From Flavobacterium sp. (lineage in GTDB: Bacteria > Bacteroidota > Bacteroidia > Flavobacteriales > Flavobacteriaceae): a DNA stretch of 8,200 nt. Below are positions 1 to 6,767 of this stretch, piece by piece. The notes under the pieces were generated by a model. That model searched no databases and was not told where the DNA came from. It saw nothing but the letters and a program-made list of their open reading frames with translations. The stretch's first letter is position 1. Every line of letters starts with the position of its first letter. The stretch lies in the NCBI GenBank assembly GCA_024642295.1, contig JAHEBK010000064.1:1-8200 (forward strand), given 5' to 3'. Made by a program: the position numbers and the translations under genes.

Positions 1-1
1 C

Positions 2-1540
2 TATATTCCTGATTTTAGTTATGCTGGTTATCATAACGGTGAAAAACCATTACCTACTCCAAATAGCACAGTATTATATGCTACCGATTTTGGTGTAATT
101 GCAAATGACTCAGTTGATGATTCAAAAGCACTTTTGAAAGCCTTAGAAAAAGCCAAAACCATTCCTGGAAATGTGGTATTAGAATTACCTGCGGGAAAAA
201 TCATTTTGAGTTCAATACTTTATATCGAACGCAGTAATTTTATCTTACGTGGCGCTGGTTCTGACGAAAAAGGTACAGAGATTTTTTGTCCTCGCCCCAT
301 GATGTATTTGCAAGATCCAGAATCATTGGCTGAATTACGCGACTATTTAGTCACATTTGACAAGCGTCAAAGGGAAAAAGAAAACAATATTGATCTTCCA
401 TTTTCACAATATGCCTGGTCTGGCGGCATGATCTGGACACAAGTTCCTGGTGAGCGTGTAAAATCCTATTTAGAAAAATACGACCCTGAAATTAAAGTAT
501 TGACAAAAGTGATTTCTGGAAAAAGAGGAGAAACTACAATTACGGTATCGGATACTAAAAACCTGAAAGTAGGTGATGTGGTTGAGTTAGAATTATTCAA
601 CAAAGAAGGACAAAATGGGGAGATCATTAAAGCTTTATACAATAACTCTGATTTAAAAGCAGGTTCGCATCACTGGCAATTTCCAACATTACCATTAGTA
701 CGTCAACAAGCTGAAATTGTAAAAATCACAAAGAATACTGTCACCATCAAAGACCCATTGATGATTGATATCAAACCCGTTTATGCGGCACAACTTGTAG
801 AATGGAAACACCTTACCGAAGTTGGTATTGAAAACTTGAAAATCACTTTCCCTGATGCTCCACGAGTGGCACATCACGTAGAACCTGGTTACAATGCTAT
901 ATTTCTAACCCGAATATTTAACAGTTGGGTCAACAACGTTATCATTCACAATGCTGACAGCGGTATTCTTACGGAAGAAATTGCCAACACTACCATTCAA
1001 AACATTACTACAAACGGAAATAATTTAGCACATTACACCGTAGCTTTAGGTGGCGTTCACAATGTTTTGATTAAAAATTTAAAAGTCTACAATGAGGCAG
1101 TACATCCTTTGAGTTTTAATACTTTTTCGACCAAAAATGTGTATCAAAATTGTACCGTATTTAAAAATCCTATTCTAGACCAACATTCAGGACTGAATCA
1201 TCAAAATTTATTTGATGCAACAACGGTTTACATCCAACCTAAAGCCGATAATAGTTATCCCATTTTTGGAGGCGGTGGAGCAGATTATTGGAAACCATCT
1301 CATGCGGCATTCAGTACTTTTTGGAACTTGAATGTCCAAGTCGAAAATGTTTCAAACTCAAAAAATATTCTATTAAACGGACTTAAAGACGGTCCTTTTG
1401 CTACTGTGGTTGGAGTTCACGGAAACGCAACATTTGAGGTGTCTTACGAACCCAATTCATACAAACAATTAATCAATCAAAAACCTGCAACTATTCCTTC
1501 TCTCTATGACTATCAGTTGAAGAAAAGGTTGAAATTATAG
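2..1540 (+). CDS. Secreted right-handed beta-helix protein, pectate-lyase-like (5'-truncated by window)
   Basis: The frame is open from position 2 to the TAA at 1538-1540, giving 512 visible residues; the true start lies upstream. The N-terminal visible part (about residues 27-75, with ATDFGVIANDSVDDSKALLKAL then a 'VLELPAGKI' strand and 'FILRGAG') is the typical opening of pectate-lyase-3-type parallel beta-helices. An inserted segment, about residues 90-240, includes 'TTITVSDTKNLKVGDVVEL'. Short Asn-rich, strand-like rungs then resume ('VGIENLKI', 'NVIIHNADSGI', 'TIQNITTNG', 'VLIKNLKVYN', 'NVYQNCTVF'). Conserved-looking stretches are HPLSFNTFSTKNV (near 368), LDQHSGLNHQNLFD (near 392) and FGGGGADYWKPSHAAFSTFW (near 422). 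The fold suggests a polysaccharide lyase or glycoside hydrolase of a PUL, acting in the periplasm or at the cell surface. I cannot name the CAZy family, substrate or catalytic residues. A TTG at 134 is an internal Leu codon, not a start. The regulator begins 64 bases after the stop. Confidence 0.85.
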   Translation, partial: YIPDFSYAGYHNGEKPLPTPNSTVLYATDFGVIANDSVDDSKALLKALEKAKTIPGNVVLELPAGKIILSSILYIERSNFILRGAGSDEKGTEIFCPRPMMYLQDPESLAELRDYLVTFDKRQREKENNIDLPFSQYAWSGGMIWTQVPGERVKSYLEKYDPEIKVLTKVISGKRGETTITVSDTKNLKVGDVVELELFNKEGQNGEIIKALYNNSDLKAGSHHWQFPTLPLVRQQAEIVKITKNTVTIKDPLMIDIKPVYAAQLVEWKHLTEVGIENLKITFPDAPRVAHHVEPGYNAIFLTRIFNSWVNNVIIHNADSGILTEEIANTTIQNITTNGNNLAHYTVALGGVHNVLIKNLKVYNEAVHPLSFNTFSTKNVYQNCTVFKNPILDQHSGLNHQNLFDATTVYIQPKADNSYPIFGGGGADYWKPSHAAFSTFWNLNVQVENVSNSKNILLNGLKDGPFATVVGVHGNATFEVSYEPNSYKQLINQKPATIPSLYDYQLKKRLKL

Positions 1541-1551
1541 TAATTAGTAGC

Positions 1552-1559
1552 TATCTTTA
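1552..1559 (+). promoter_or_regulatory. Candidate -7 element upstream of the HTCS regulator
   Basis: TATCTTTA matches seven of eight positions of the Bacteroidota -7 consensus TAnnTTTG. A TTG at 1529-1531, inside the end of the upstream gene, sits about 20 bases ahead, at the right distance for the -33 TTTG element. It would place a start near 1565, about 40 bases before the ATG at 1605. The match is short in A/T-rich DNA, and read-through from the upstream gene is equally possible. Confidence 0.25.
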
Positions 1560-1604
1560 TTCGCTATTGATGTTTGGAATGTTTTCTTATTGAATATTAA
1601 TAAT

Positions 1605-2171
1605 ATGAAAAAAACGATATTAGTTTATTTATTACTAATTGCTTGTACGCTTTCTTCGCAAAACGCAAACTATCGTTTTAAAAATATTTCTACAAATGAT
1701 GGACTTTCACAAAGTTCTGTCATTGCTATTCATCAAGACAAATTAGGTCAAATGTGGTTTGGAACTCGTGATGGTTTGAACAAATACGATGGAAGTAAAT
1801 TCACGGTTTACAGAACTGACGAAACCAATCCAGCTTCAATAAGCAACAACGATATTTTATCTATCATAGAAGATCAATTTGGGAAATTATGGATTGGAAC
1901 TTATAATGGCTTAAACTGCTACAATCCTGTAGACAATACTTTTAAACGCTATTCACATTCTAACTTAAACAATTCACTAAGCAATAATGCCATTTGGTGT
2001 ATCAAAGAAATTGGTGATGAAATTTGGATAGGAACCTCAGAAGGGATAACCATTTACAATCAGAGAACAAAAAAAATAATCACTTTATTCCATGCTAGCA
2101 ACAACAAAAACAGCCTTCCTAGCAACTATGTTTTAAGTATTATAAACAGTAAAAAAATGGCATTTGGATAG
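1605..2171 (+). CDS. HTCS N-terminal fragment: signal peptide and first propeller repeats
   Basis: The fragment encodes 188 residues, and as the sequence stands this is what translation would yield. MKKTILVYLLLIACTLSSQ is a short basic-hydrophobic export signal. It is followed by YRFKNISTNDGLSQSSV, the usual opening of HTCS sensor domains. Three complete propeller repeats are visible, at WFGTRDGL, WIGTYNGL and WIGTSEGI, and the fourth is cut. The last residues, MAFG before the TAG at 2169-2171, are out of frame: the neighbouring frame reads NGIWIGTSKG across the same bases, the expected fourth repeat. Alone, this piece would be an exported propeller fragment with no membrane anchor and no signalling output. 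Confidence 0.7.
   Translation: MKKTILVYLLLIACTLSSQNANYRFKNISTNDGLSQSSVIAIHQDKLGQMWFGTRDGLNKYDGSKFTVYRTDETNPASISNNDILSIIEDQFGKLWIGTYNGLNCYNPVDNTFKRYSHSNLNNSLSNNAIWCIKEIGDEIWIGTSEGITIYNQRTKKIITLFHASNNKNSLPSNYVLSIINSKKMAFG
2151..2157 (+). other. A7 homopolymer at the HTCS frame break
   Basis: The run AGT-A7-TGG is where the two open frames meet. The upstream frame reads AAA AAA ATG GCA TTT GGA TAG; the downstream frame reads AAT GGC ATT TGG ATA GGG. The downstream frame has a stop at 2150-2152 and the upstream one at 2169-2171, so the shift must lie between them. An eighth A, or a -1 slip by the ribosome or RNA polymerase, joins the frames exactly. A one-base indel in a homopolymer is also the commonest sequencing error. 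Confidence 0.85.
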
Positions 2172-5100
2172 GGACTTCTAAAGGCTTTTGTAAACTAAAT
2201 TCTCGTAAAAATAATAAGTTTGAATTTATAGGTTTTGGTTCTGAGAATTTGTTTGTTCAGTGCATGATGGAAGATGCCGCTAACACAATATGGATTGGAA
2301 CAAAAAACAAAGGGCTGGTACAATTCCACCCGACTACAAACTTGATTACTTTTTTGTCTAGCAAACCCAACTTCAATAAATTAAATTCTGACATTCGAGC
2401 ACTGAGTATTGACAATCGAGGTTCCCTTTGGATTGGCGCTTATGACGGTATTTATGTTTTGGAAAACAACACCAATTTACAACAGGTTAAAACCAATAGC
2501 AGCAACCAGCCTAATATTGATAAAATCAAATCAATATATACCGACAACAAAGGCTCTGTATGGATCGGTTCTTATTACAATGGCATTAATTTATGGGATG
2601 TTTCCAATACTAATTTCACAAATTTCAACCAAAACTCCATCGACAAAAAATTAAGTTTTAATGTAGTTAGTTCCATAGTTGCTGACAAAGAAAAGAATAT
2701 CTATTTAGGAACTGAAGGTTCTGGAATAACTGTTTTTGATGCTCAATCTCAAAACTCTCGTTTTTTAAACACGCCTAACAACTCACAAAACGACATAAAA
2801 TCACTTCATATTTCGCCGAATGGGACTTTATGGATTGGAACTTTTACCAAAGGATTTACTGCCTACAGTACAAAATCAAAAAGATTTACACCTGAAATCA
2901 TTTCGCCAAAACTTTCTCAATTTGTAGAGCAAACAGGAATTTATTCCATTATTCATGATGATAGCACGCATTTATGGTTGGGGACTTTTGGAAAAGGATT
3001 GATTCAATACAATACTACTAACGGTAATTTTCATGTTATTGATCATTCTAAAAAAACAAATTTCTTAACTAATAATCGGATTAGAACCTTATTAGTCGAT
3101 TCTAAAAAAACATTGTGGGTAGGCACACAAAACGGATTGAATCGCATCTTTTTTAAGAACAAAGAAAAAAACTCTTATGTTATCAAACATTATTTTTTTG
3201 ATAACAACCTGCTTTCGGGAGATGATATTCTTACCATTTTCCAAGATCGTAAAAATCAAATTTGGATAGGAACCAAAGCCAAAGGATTGTACTTTTTTGA
3301 TGGAAAAAAATTCATCAAAACCAAACTGCTTAGTCTTGAAAACACTCTTATCACCTCTATTCACACCATAAATGAAGATGCCAAACATAATTTATGGATG
3401 AGTAGCAATGAGGGCATTATTAAATACAATCCTAACTCCAAAAAAATAGTAGTCTACAACCAAAAAGATGGTTTGGTTGGGAACGAGTTTAACGACAATT
3501 CCTGTTTGCAAATTAATGACAGTCAGTTTTATTTTGGAGGTCCATTAGGCGTTAGTTTTCTAGACACAAAAACCCTAACGCAAAACAACTATATTCCTCA
3601 GGTTATAATTACCAATTTAAAAATTAAAAACGAATCCATTAAAGCCAATGATGCTAATGGAATTTTAGAAAAAAGTATTGGTTATACCAAAGCAGTAACC
3701 TTAGCTTATGACAAGGCTAATTTCTCCATCAATTATGCCATTCCAAATTTTATTCGTCCAAAAAACAACCAATATAAATACCGTTTAAAAGGACTAGAAA
3801 ACAACTGGACCATCACCAAAAATACAGAAGCCACCTATATCATTCAAAATCCAGGAACCTATACCTTTGAAGTATACGGAGCTAATAATGATGGTATTTG
3901 GAACAAGGAGCCTACAACTTTAACGTTCATTATTAAACCCGCACCTTGGAGAAGTATTTGGGCAATGTTAATTTATGTATTAATCATTGGATTAGCCGTT
4001 TATAAGCTAAATTGGATTTTGAAATCCAAAGCCAATCTGAAACAAAAATTAGAATTAGAATATATTGAAGCCGAGAGAATTAAAGAGAACAATCAGGCCA
4101 AATTAGAATTCTTTACCAATATCTCTCATGAGTTTAGAACACCATTGACATTAATATTAGGTCCTTTACAGCAAATTCTCCTTAAATATAACGGGACGAA
4201 TGACATGTACAAAAAATTACTCGTTATCGAAAGTAGCGCCAATCATCTTTTGAGTTTAATCAATCGATTAATGGATTTTAGAAAATTAGAAACCAAACAA
4301 TATACATTAGAAGCCGCGGAAGGTAATGTTGTCAAATTCACCAAAGAAATCTATTTATCATTTATCGAATATGCCAAAGATGGTGATTACACCTATAGTT
4401 TTGAGTCTTCAAATGACGAAATCCTGCTCTATTATGACCGTCCAAAATTAGAACGCGTTTTTTATAATTTAATTTCGAATGCCTTCCGCTATACGCCAAA
4501 GGGTGGAACTATTGCTATAAAAATCACAACCGACAATAAAAATATTAGTATTGAAATTGAAGATTCAGGAGTAGGTATTGCGGAACAACATATCGAAAAG
4601 ATATTTGATTTGTTTTTTGAAATTCCTTTGCACAATAAAGTTCAAGAGAATTACAATAAAGGAACGGGTATAGGGCTTTCTATTGTCAAAAATATTGTCC
4701 AATTACACAAAGGAACCATCACGGTACAAAACAAAGAAACCGAAGGGGTTATCTTTAAAGTTAGCTTACCATTAGGAAAAGAACATCTTATGGAGGATGA
4801 AATCCTAACTGATTTTAAAATTAGCGATGACATCAGTCAATATACCGCTCAACTAGAAGAGGAATTGATCGTTGAGAACAATGATATCAGCGAACTCATT
4901 CCTTCAGAAGATAAAAAAACGATTCTGATTGTGGAAGACCATGCGGTTTTGAGAAACTTCATGAAAAATTTATTAAAAGACGAATACAACATCATCCAAG
5001 CTGATAATGGTAAAAAAGGTTTAAAAAAAGCTATAAATGACAATCCTGATTTAATTATTAGTGATGTTATCATGCCTGAAATGGTAGGAACGGAACTATG

Positions 5101-5683
5101 CGCCAAAATCAAAGAAGATATTAAAACCAGTCATATCCCTGTCATTTTATTAACTTCTCGCTCTGCATTAGTCTATAAATTTGAAGGTTTAGAAAGCGGT
5201 GCTGATGATTACATCAGTAAACCGTTCAACCTCATCGAGTTCAAACTTCGCATTAAGAATATTTTAGAATCAACCGAAAGATTAAAAGCAAAATTTGCGA
5301 ATGAGACTTCTTTTACTCCAAGTGAAATCACGGTTTCATCACTAGACGAGGAACTACTCAAAAAAGCATTCCAAATTGTAGAAGATAACATTTCAAACGA
5401 ACACTTTGATATTCCTTTTTTCTGTTCAGAATTAGGAGTGGGCCGCTCGATGTTATTCTCAAAAATTAAAGCTTGGACTAATTTCACCCCAAACGAATTC
5501 ATTCACGAAATCCGACTGAAACGTGCTGCTCAATTACTCGAACAACATAAAATCAATATTTCACAGGTGAGCTACAAAGTAGGTTTTAACAATCCGAAAT
5601 ACTTTAGCAAATGTTTCCAAAAGAAATATGGAGAAACACCAAGCCAATATGCGGATAAATTTTCAAAGGAAGAAGATATTTAA
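2153..5683 (+). CDS. HTCS C-terminal fragment: propeller repeats 4-14, kinase, receiver, AraC domain
   Basis: This frame opens after a TAA at 2150-2152 and runs to TAA at 5681-5683. The stretch 2156-2260 is genuine coding sequence (NGIWIGTSKGFCKLN onward), so a start at TTG 2249 or ATG 2264 is only what a gene finder would pick; no real start is expected. The fragment carries repeats 4-14 and PAPWRSIWAMLIYVLIIGLA, the end of Y_Y_Y and the membrane helix. It also holds the DHp His codon at 4127, the N-box Asn at 4478, the D-box at 4562 and GTGIGLS from 4661. The receiver begins with ILIVEDHAVL near 4922, its phospho-Asp is at 5063 and Lys (SKPF) at 5219. The C-terminal HTH pair is IPFFCSELGVGRSMLFSKI and ISQVSYKVGFNNPKYFSKCF. 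Without the first fragment it lacks the signal peptide, so the sensor half would probably not be exported. Confidence 0.8.
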   Translation, partial: KNGIWIGTSKGFCKLNSRKNNKFEFIGFGSENLFVQCMMEDAANTIWIGTKNKGLVQFHPTTNLITFLSSKPNFNKLNSDIRALSIDNRGSLWIGAYDGIYVLENNTNLQQVKTNSSNQPNIDKIKSIYTDNKGSVWIGSYYNGINLWDVSNTNFTNFNQNSIDKKLSFNVVSSIVADKEKNIYLGTEGSGITVFDAQSQNSRFLNTPNNSQNDIKSLHISPNGTLWIGTFTKGFTAYSTKSKRFTPEIISPKLSQFVEQTGIYSIIHDDSTHLWLGTFGKGLIQYNTTNGNFHVIDHSKKTNFLTNNRIRTLLVDSKKTLWVGTQNGLNRIFFKNKEKNSYVIKHYFFDNNLLSGDDILTIFQDRKNQIWIGTKAKGLYFFDGKKFIKTKLLSLENTLITSIHTINEDAKHNLWMSSNEGIIKYNPNSKKIVVYNQKDGLVGNEFNDNSCLQINDSQFYFGGPLGVSFLDTKTLTQNNYIPQVIITNLKIKNESIKANDANGILEKSIGYTKAVTLAYDKANFSINYAIPNFIRPKNNQYKYRLKGLENNWTITKNTEATYIIQNPGTYTFEVYGANNDGIWNKEPTTLTFIIKPAPWRSIWAMLIYVLIIGLAVYKLNWILKSKANLKQKLELEYIEAERIKENNQAKLEFFTNISHEFRTPLTLILGPLQQILLKYNGTNDMYKKLLVIESSANHLLSLINRLMDFRKLETKQYTLEAAEGNVVKFTKEIYLSFIEYAKDGDYTYSFESSNDEILLYYDRPKLERVFYNLISNAFRYTPKGGTIAIKITTDNKNISIEIEDSGVGIAEQHIEKIFDLFFEIPLHNKVQENYNKGTGIGLSIVKNIVQLHKGTITVQNKETEGVIFKVSLPLGKEHLMEDEILTDFKISDDISQYTAQLEEELIVENNDISELIPSEDKKTILIVEDHAVLRNFMKNLLKDEYNIIQADNGKKGLKKAINDNPDLIISDVIMPEMVGTELCAKIKEDIKTSHIPVILLTSRSALVYKFEGLESGADDYISKPFNLIEFKLRIKNILESTERLKAKFANETSFTPSEITVSSLDEELLKKAFQIVEDNISNEHFDIPFFCSELGVGRSMLFSKIKAWTNFTPNEFIHEIRLKRAAQLLEQHKINISQVSYKVGFNNPKYFSKCFQKKYGETPSQYADKFSKEEDI

Positions 5684-5754
5684 GCTAACGGATTTTAATT
5701 TTAAAGACCAAATTCCATCTAATCCATTTTTTTAATTCTAACATAATCAATTAA

Positions 5755-5950
5755 ACTTAGATTACGCATTGTAACACAGATAAAATAAATTTAACGGATA
5801 CACACAGATCTTTAAATTAATTTACAGCAAAAATCTGCGGGAATCTGCAAACTCTGCGTAAAAAAAATAAAAAAAACTAATACGGATTCTGGGCTAAATC
5901 CTCGTAAAAAATAAGCACGCAGATTCGGCAGATTTTTACAGATAATCAAT
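5755..5950. repeat. Intergenic inverted-repeat block of ATCTGCG / CGCAGAT words
   Basis: Forward words such as CACAGAT (near 5775 and 5803) are followed by the opposite orientation, AATCTGCGG, AATCTGC and CTCTGCG (5831-5858). CGCAGATT, GGCAGATT and TACAGAT follow at 5918-5942. The clearest pair is 5829-5848 against 5919-5937: AAAAATCTGC and AATCTGC match in both arms, with GGG against CG between them, enclosing about 70 bases. From general knowledge, such degenerate repeats are frequent between genes in Flavobacterium genomes; their function is not established. No transposase is present. Confidence 0.55.
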
Positions 5951-6003
5951 TTAGATTTTAATACCATCTATTTACACCTCTCTTATAACCAAAAAAACAT
6001 CAA

Positions 6004-6110
6004 TGAGCCCTGATGGTTCCGAAGTATCGTAAGGCATCCTTTTGTATTTGTCCCGAAACTTCGGGAGCAGGAACTTTGCTTCCTAAAACACGAATCTTTC
6101 TGCTCCTGAA
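6004..6110 (+). repeat. Possible dispersed intergenic repeat element with hairpins
   Basis: The words GAGCCCTGATGG, GGCATCCTTTTGT, TCCCGAAACTTCGGGA and a closing CTGCTCCTGAAAATGATTC, in this order, resemble from memory a repeat scattered between genes of Flavobacterium and relatives. It contains a perfect short hairpin at 6051-6066 and a longer-range pair, GGAGCAG (6064-6070) with CTGCTCC (6100-6106). It is neither open for translation nor followed by a T-tract. The resemblance is from memory, so the identification is tentative. Confidence 0.35.
6051..6066 (+). other. Perfect hairpin TCCCGA-AACT-TCGGGA
   Basis: The six-base arms TCCCGA and TCGGGA are perfectly complementary around an AACT loop; an extra A-T pair would leave a loop of two. 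It is the most G/C-rich structure in an otherwise A/T-rich gap. No run of T follows, and it lies almost 370 bases past the regulator's stop, so an intrinsic terminator for that gene is unlikely. It is probably part of the surrounding repeat-like block. Confidence 0.4.
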
Positions 6111-6209
6111 AATGATTCAAAATTGAAAATCCTTGATTTTAAAGGGCTAAAAAAGTTTATTCGGACAATTACGCCCCTATTTTCGGATTTACAAATGGTT
6201 TTGTATACC

Positions 6210-6217
6210 TAATTTTG
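6210..6217 (+). promoter_or_regulatory. Candidate Bacteroidota -7 promoter element (TAATTTTG)
   Basis: TAATTTTG fits TAnnTTTG at every fixed position. TTTA at 6188-6191 could be a weak -33 element (consensus TTTG) with an 18-base spacer. Transcription would begin near 6224, leaving a leader of about 75 bases before the ATG at 6298. The genes at 6298, 6768 and 6879 follow with short gaps and no clear second promoter, so this could drive all three. Confidence 0.45.
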
Positions 6218-6237
6218 GGATATAAAATAAGTATAAA

Positions 6238-6247
6238 ATAGTACTAT
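6238..6247. promoter_or_regulatory. Perfect 10-base palindrome in the leader
   Basis: ATAGTACTAT is perfectly self-complementary and lies about 20 bases after the -7 candidate. It could be a small operator, but ten-base palindromes are expected by chance in A/T-rich DNA. No second copy supports it. HTCS sites are usually upstream of the promoter and built as direct repeats, so this is not a good HTCS site. Confidence 0.15.
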
Positions 6248-6297
6248 TAACCCAGATGATGATTGTGTGAGTTTGATTTTAAAACCAAAAGAAACTT

Positions 6298-6735
6298 ATG
6301 GAAACGAATAAAAACAAAACTAATTTAGAAAACCAAAACGGCACATTGCTAGTCCCATGTACTAGAGTTTCGGTTACAGATTTACGAATTGGAAATCTGT
6401 TAGAATATTATTCTGAGGGAGAAGATATAGAATGGCAATATTTTTTTATTGATTGGTACGACATTAAACTTTGTGAGGAGGAGAATGAAAGTTTTAATAA
6501 CGATAGCAGACCAATTCTAATTACAGAAGAATTACTTCTAAAGATTGGAGCCATAAAATTAGACTATAAAGACTTTCCAAGTTATAATTTATTTGGCACT
6601 CAAATTAACTCTGTAAATGGGTTGTGGTTTGACTTTGCAACTAAAATCGAACTAAAAGGACTTCATCATTTGCAAAATATTTTCTTCTTTAGAAATAGTG
6701 AGGAATTACAAATAAATGCTTTAACAGAATACTAA
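6298..6735 (+). CDS. Hypothetical protein of the 'LRIGN ... HHLQN' type, 145 aa
   Basis: I do not know a function. After a polar N-terminal tail of about 25 residues comes VTDLRIGNLLEYY. The middle is acidic, followed by RPILITEELLLKIGA (about residues 72-86) and then KGLHHLQNIFFFRNSEELQI near the C-terminus. This order (LRIGN, PI.LTEE.LLK.G, HQLQN.YF....EEL) recalls small uncharacterised proteins common in Bacteroidota, often near accessory or mobile DNA; I cite that from memory. There is no signal peptide, membrane segment or visible catalytic motif, so it is probably cytoplasmic. ATG 6298 follows an A-rich stretch (AAAAGAAACTT) with no Shine-Dalgarno, normal for this phylum. It comes first in a run leading to susC, with 32 bases to the next small ORF. 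Such a gene is not a usual PUL component, so it may be an unrelated neighbour sharing the transcript. Confidence 0.75.
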   Translation: METNKNKTNLENQNGTLLVPCTRVSVTDLRIGNLLEYYSEGEDIEWQYFFIDWYDIKLCEEENESFNNDSRPILITEELLLKIGAIKLDYKDFPSYNLFGTQINSVNGLWFDFATKIELKGLHHLQNIFFFRNSEELQINALTEY

Positions 6736-6767
6736 GAACCTAATTATAGGCTTTATAAATACCTATT

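Larger units (their letters stand above)
1605..5683 (+). pseudogene. Hybrid two-component system (HTCS) PUL regulator, frame broken at 2151-2157
   Basis: This is one gene in two frames. With one extra A in the A7 run it would encode about 1359 residues, the normal HTCS length. HTCS proteins sense glycan fragments in the periplasm and activate nearby PUL genes from the cytoplasm. In restored numbering, the signal peptide is at 1-20 and 14 propeller repeats (WIGT-type motifs) run to about 656. A Y_Y_Y domain spans about 715-780, a membrane helix 784-806, and the DHp domain has phospho-acceptor His842 in ISHEFRTP. The ATPase domain has N-box Asn959, D-box DSGVG at 987 and GTGIGLS at 1020. The receiver spans 1106-1220 with Asp1154 and Lys1206, and an AraC-type HTH spans about 1250-1355. 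Every catalytic residue is intact, and no other frame break is seen. As written, the protein is split after about 186 genuine residues, so the gene is either mutated or carries a sequencing error. ATG 1605 is preferred over TTG 1590 because the signal peptide begins there. Confidence 0.85.
5684..6297 (+). other. 614-base intergenic region without a convincing gene
   Basis: No reading frame here looks coding. From the regulator's stop outwards it holds A/T-rich DNA with no convincing terminator; the pairing of GGATT (5690-5694) with AATCC (5721-5725) before a T7 run is too weak to call. Next come a block of CAGAT/ATCTG repeat words (about 5755-5950), then a second repeat-like block with hairpins (about 6004-6110). 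After these lie a small AAAATC/GATTTT hairpin (6126-6140), a candidate promoter (6210-6217) and an A/T-rich leader before the ATG at 6298. Confidence 0.75.

Noticed and set aside
134..136. TTG at 134 as the start of the first gene
   Set aside because: The frame is open to the window edge, and residues upstream of it belong to the same beta-helix opening motif.
1590..1604. TTG 1590 as the start of the HTCS
   Set aside because: ATG 1605 begins a normal signal peptide; the earlier start would add five residues for no reason.
2249..2266. Separate regulator gene starting at TTG 2249 or ATG 2264
   Set aside because: The same frame codes for propeller repeat 4 upstream of these codons, so the piece is the broken continuation of one gene, not a new gene.
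2409..2654. 81-codon + strand frame inside the HTCS
   Set aside because: It overlaps propeller repeats in another frame and resembles no protein family.
3092..5502. Antisense open frames at about 3092-3388, 4651-4833, 4849-5112 and 5209-5502
   Set aside because: They lie opposite strongly recognisable HTCS domains and show no family features; they are shadows of the coding strand.
5690..5733. Intrinsic terminator after the HTCS
   Set aside because: Only a five-base pairing with a long loop precedes the T7 run.
5755..5950. CRISPR array
   Set aside because: The repeat words are short, degenerate and in both orientations, with no regular spacing and no cas genes.
6736..6767. Terminator or promoter in the 32-base gap before the small ORF
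   Set aside because: Only a four-base CCTA/TAGG stem and no TAnnTTTG word are present.
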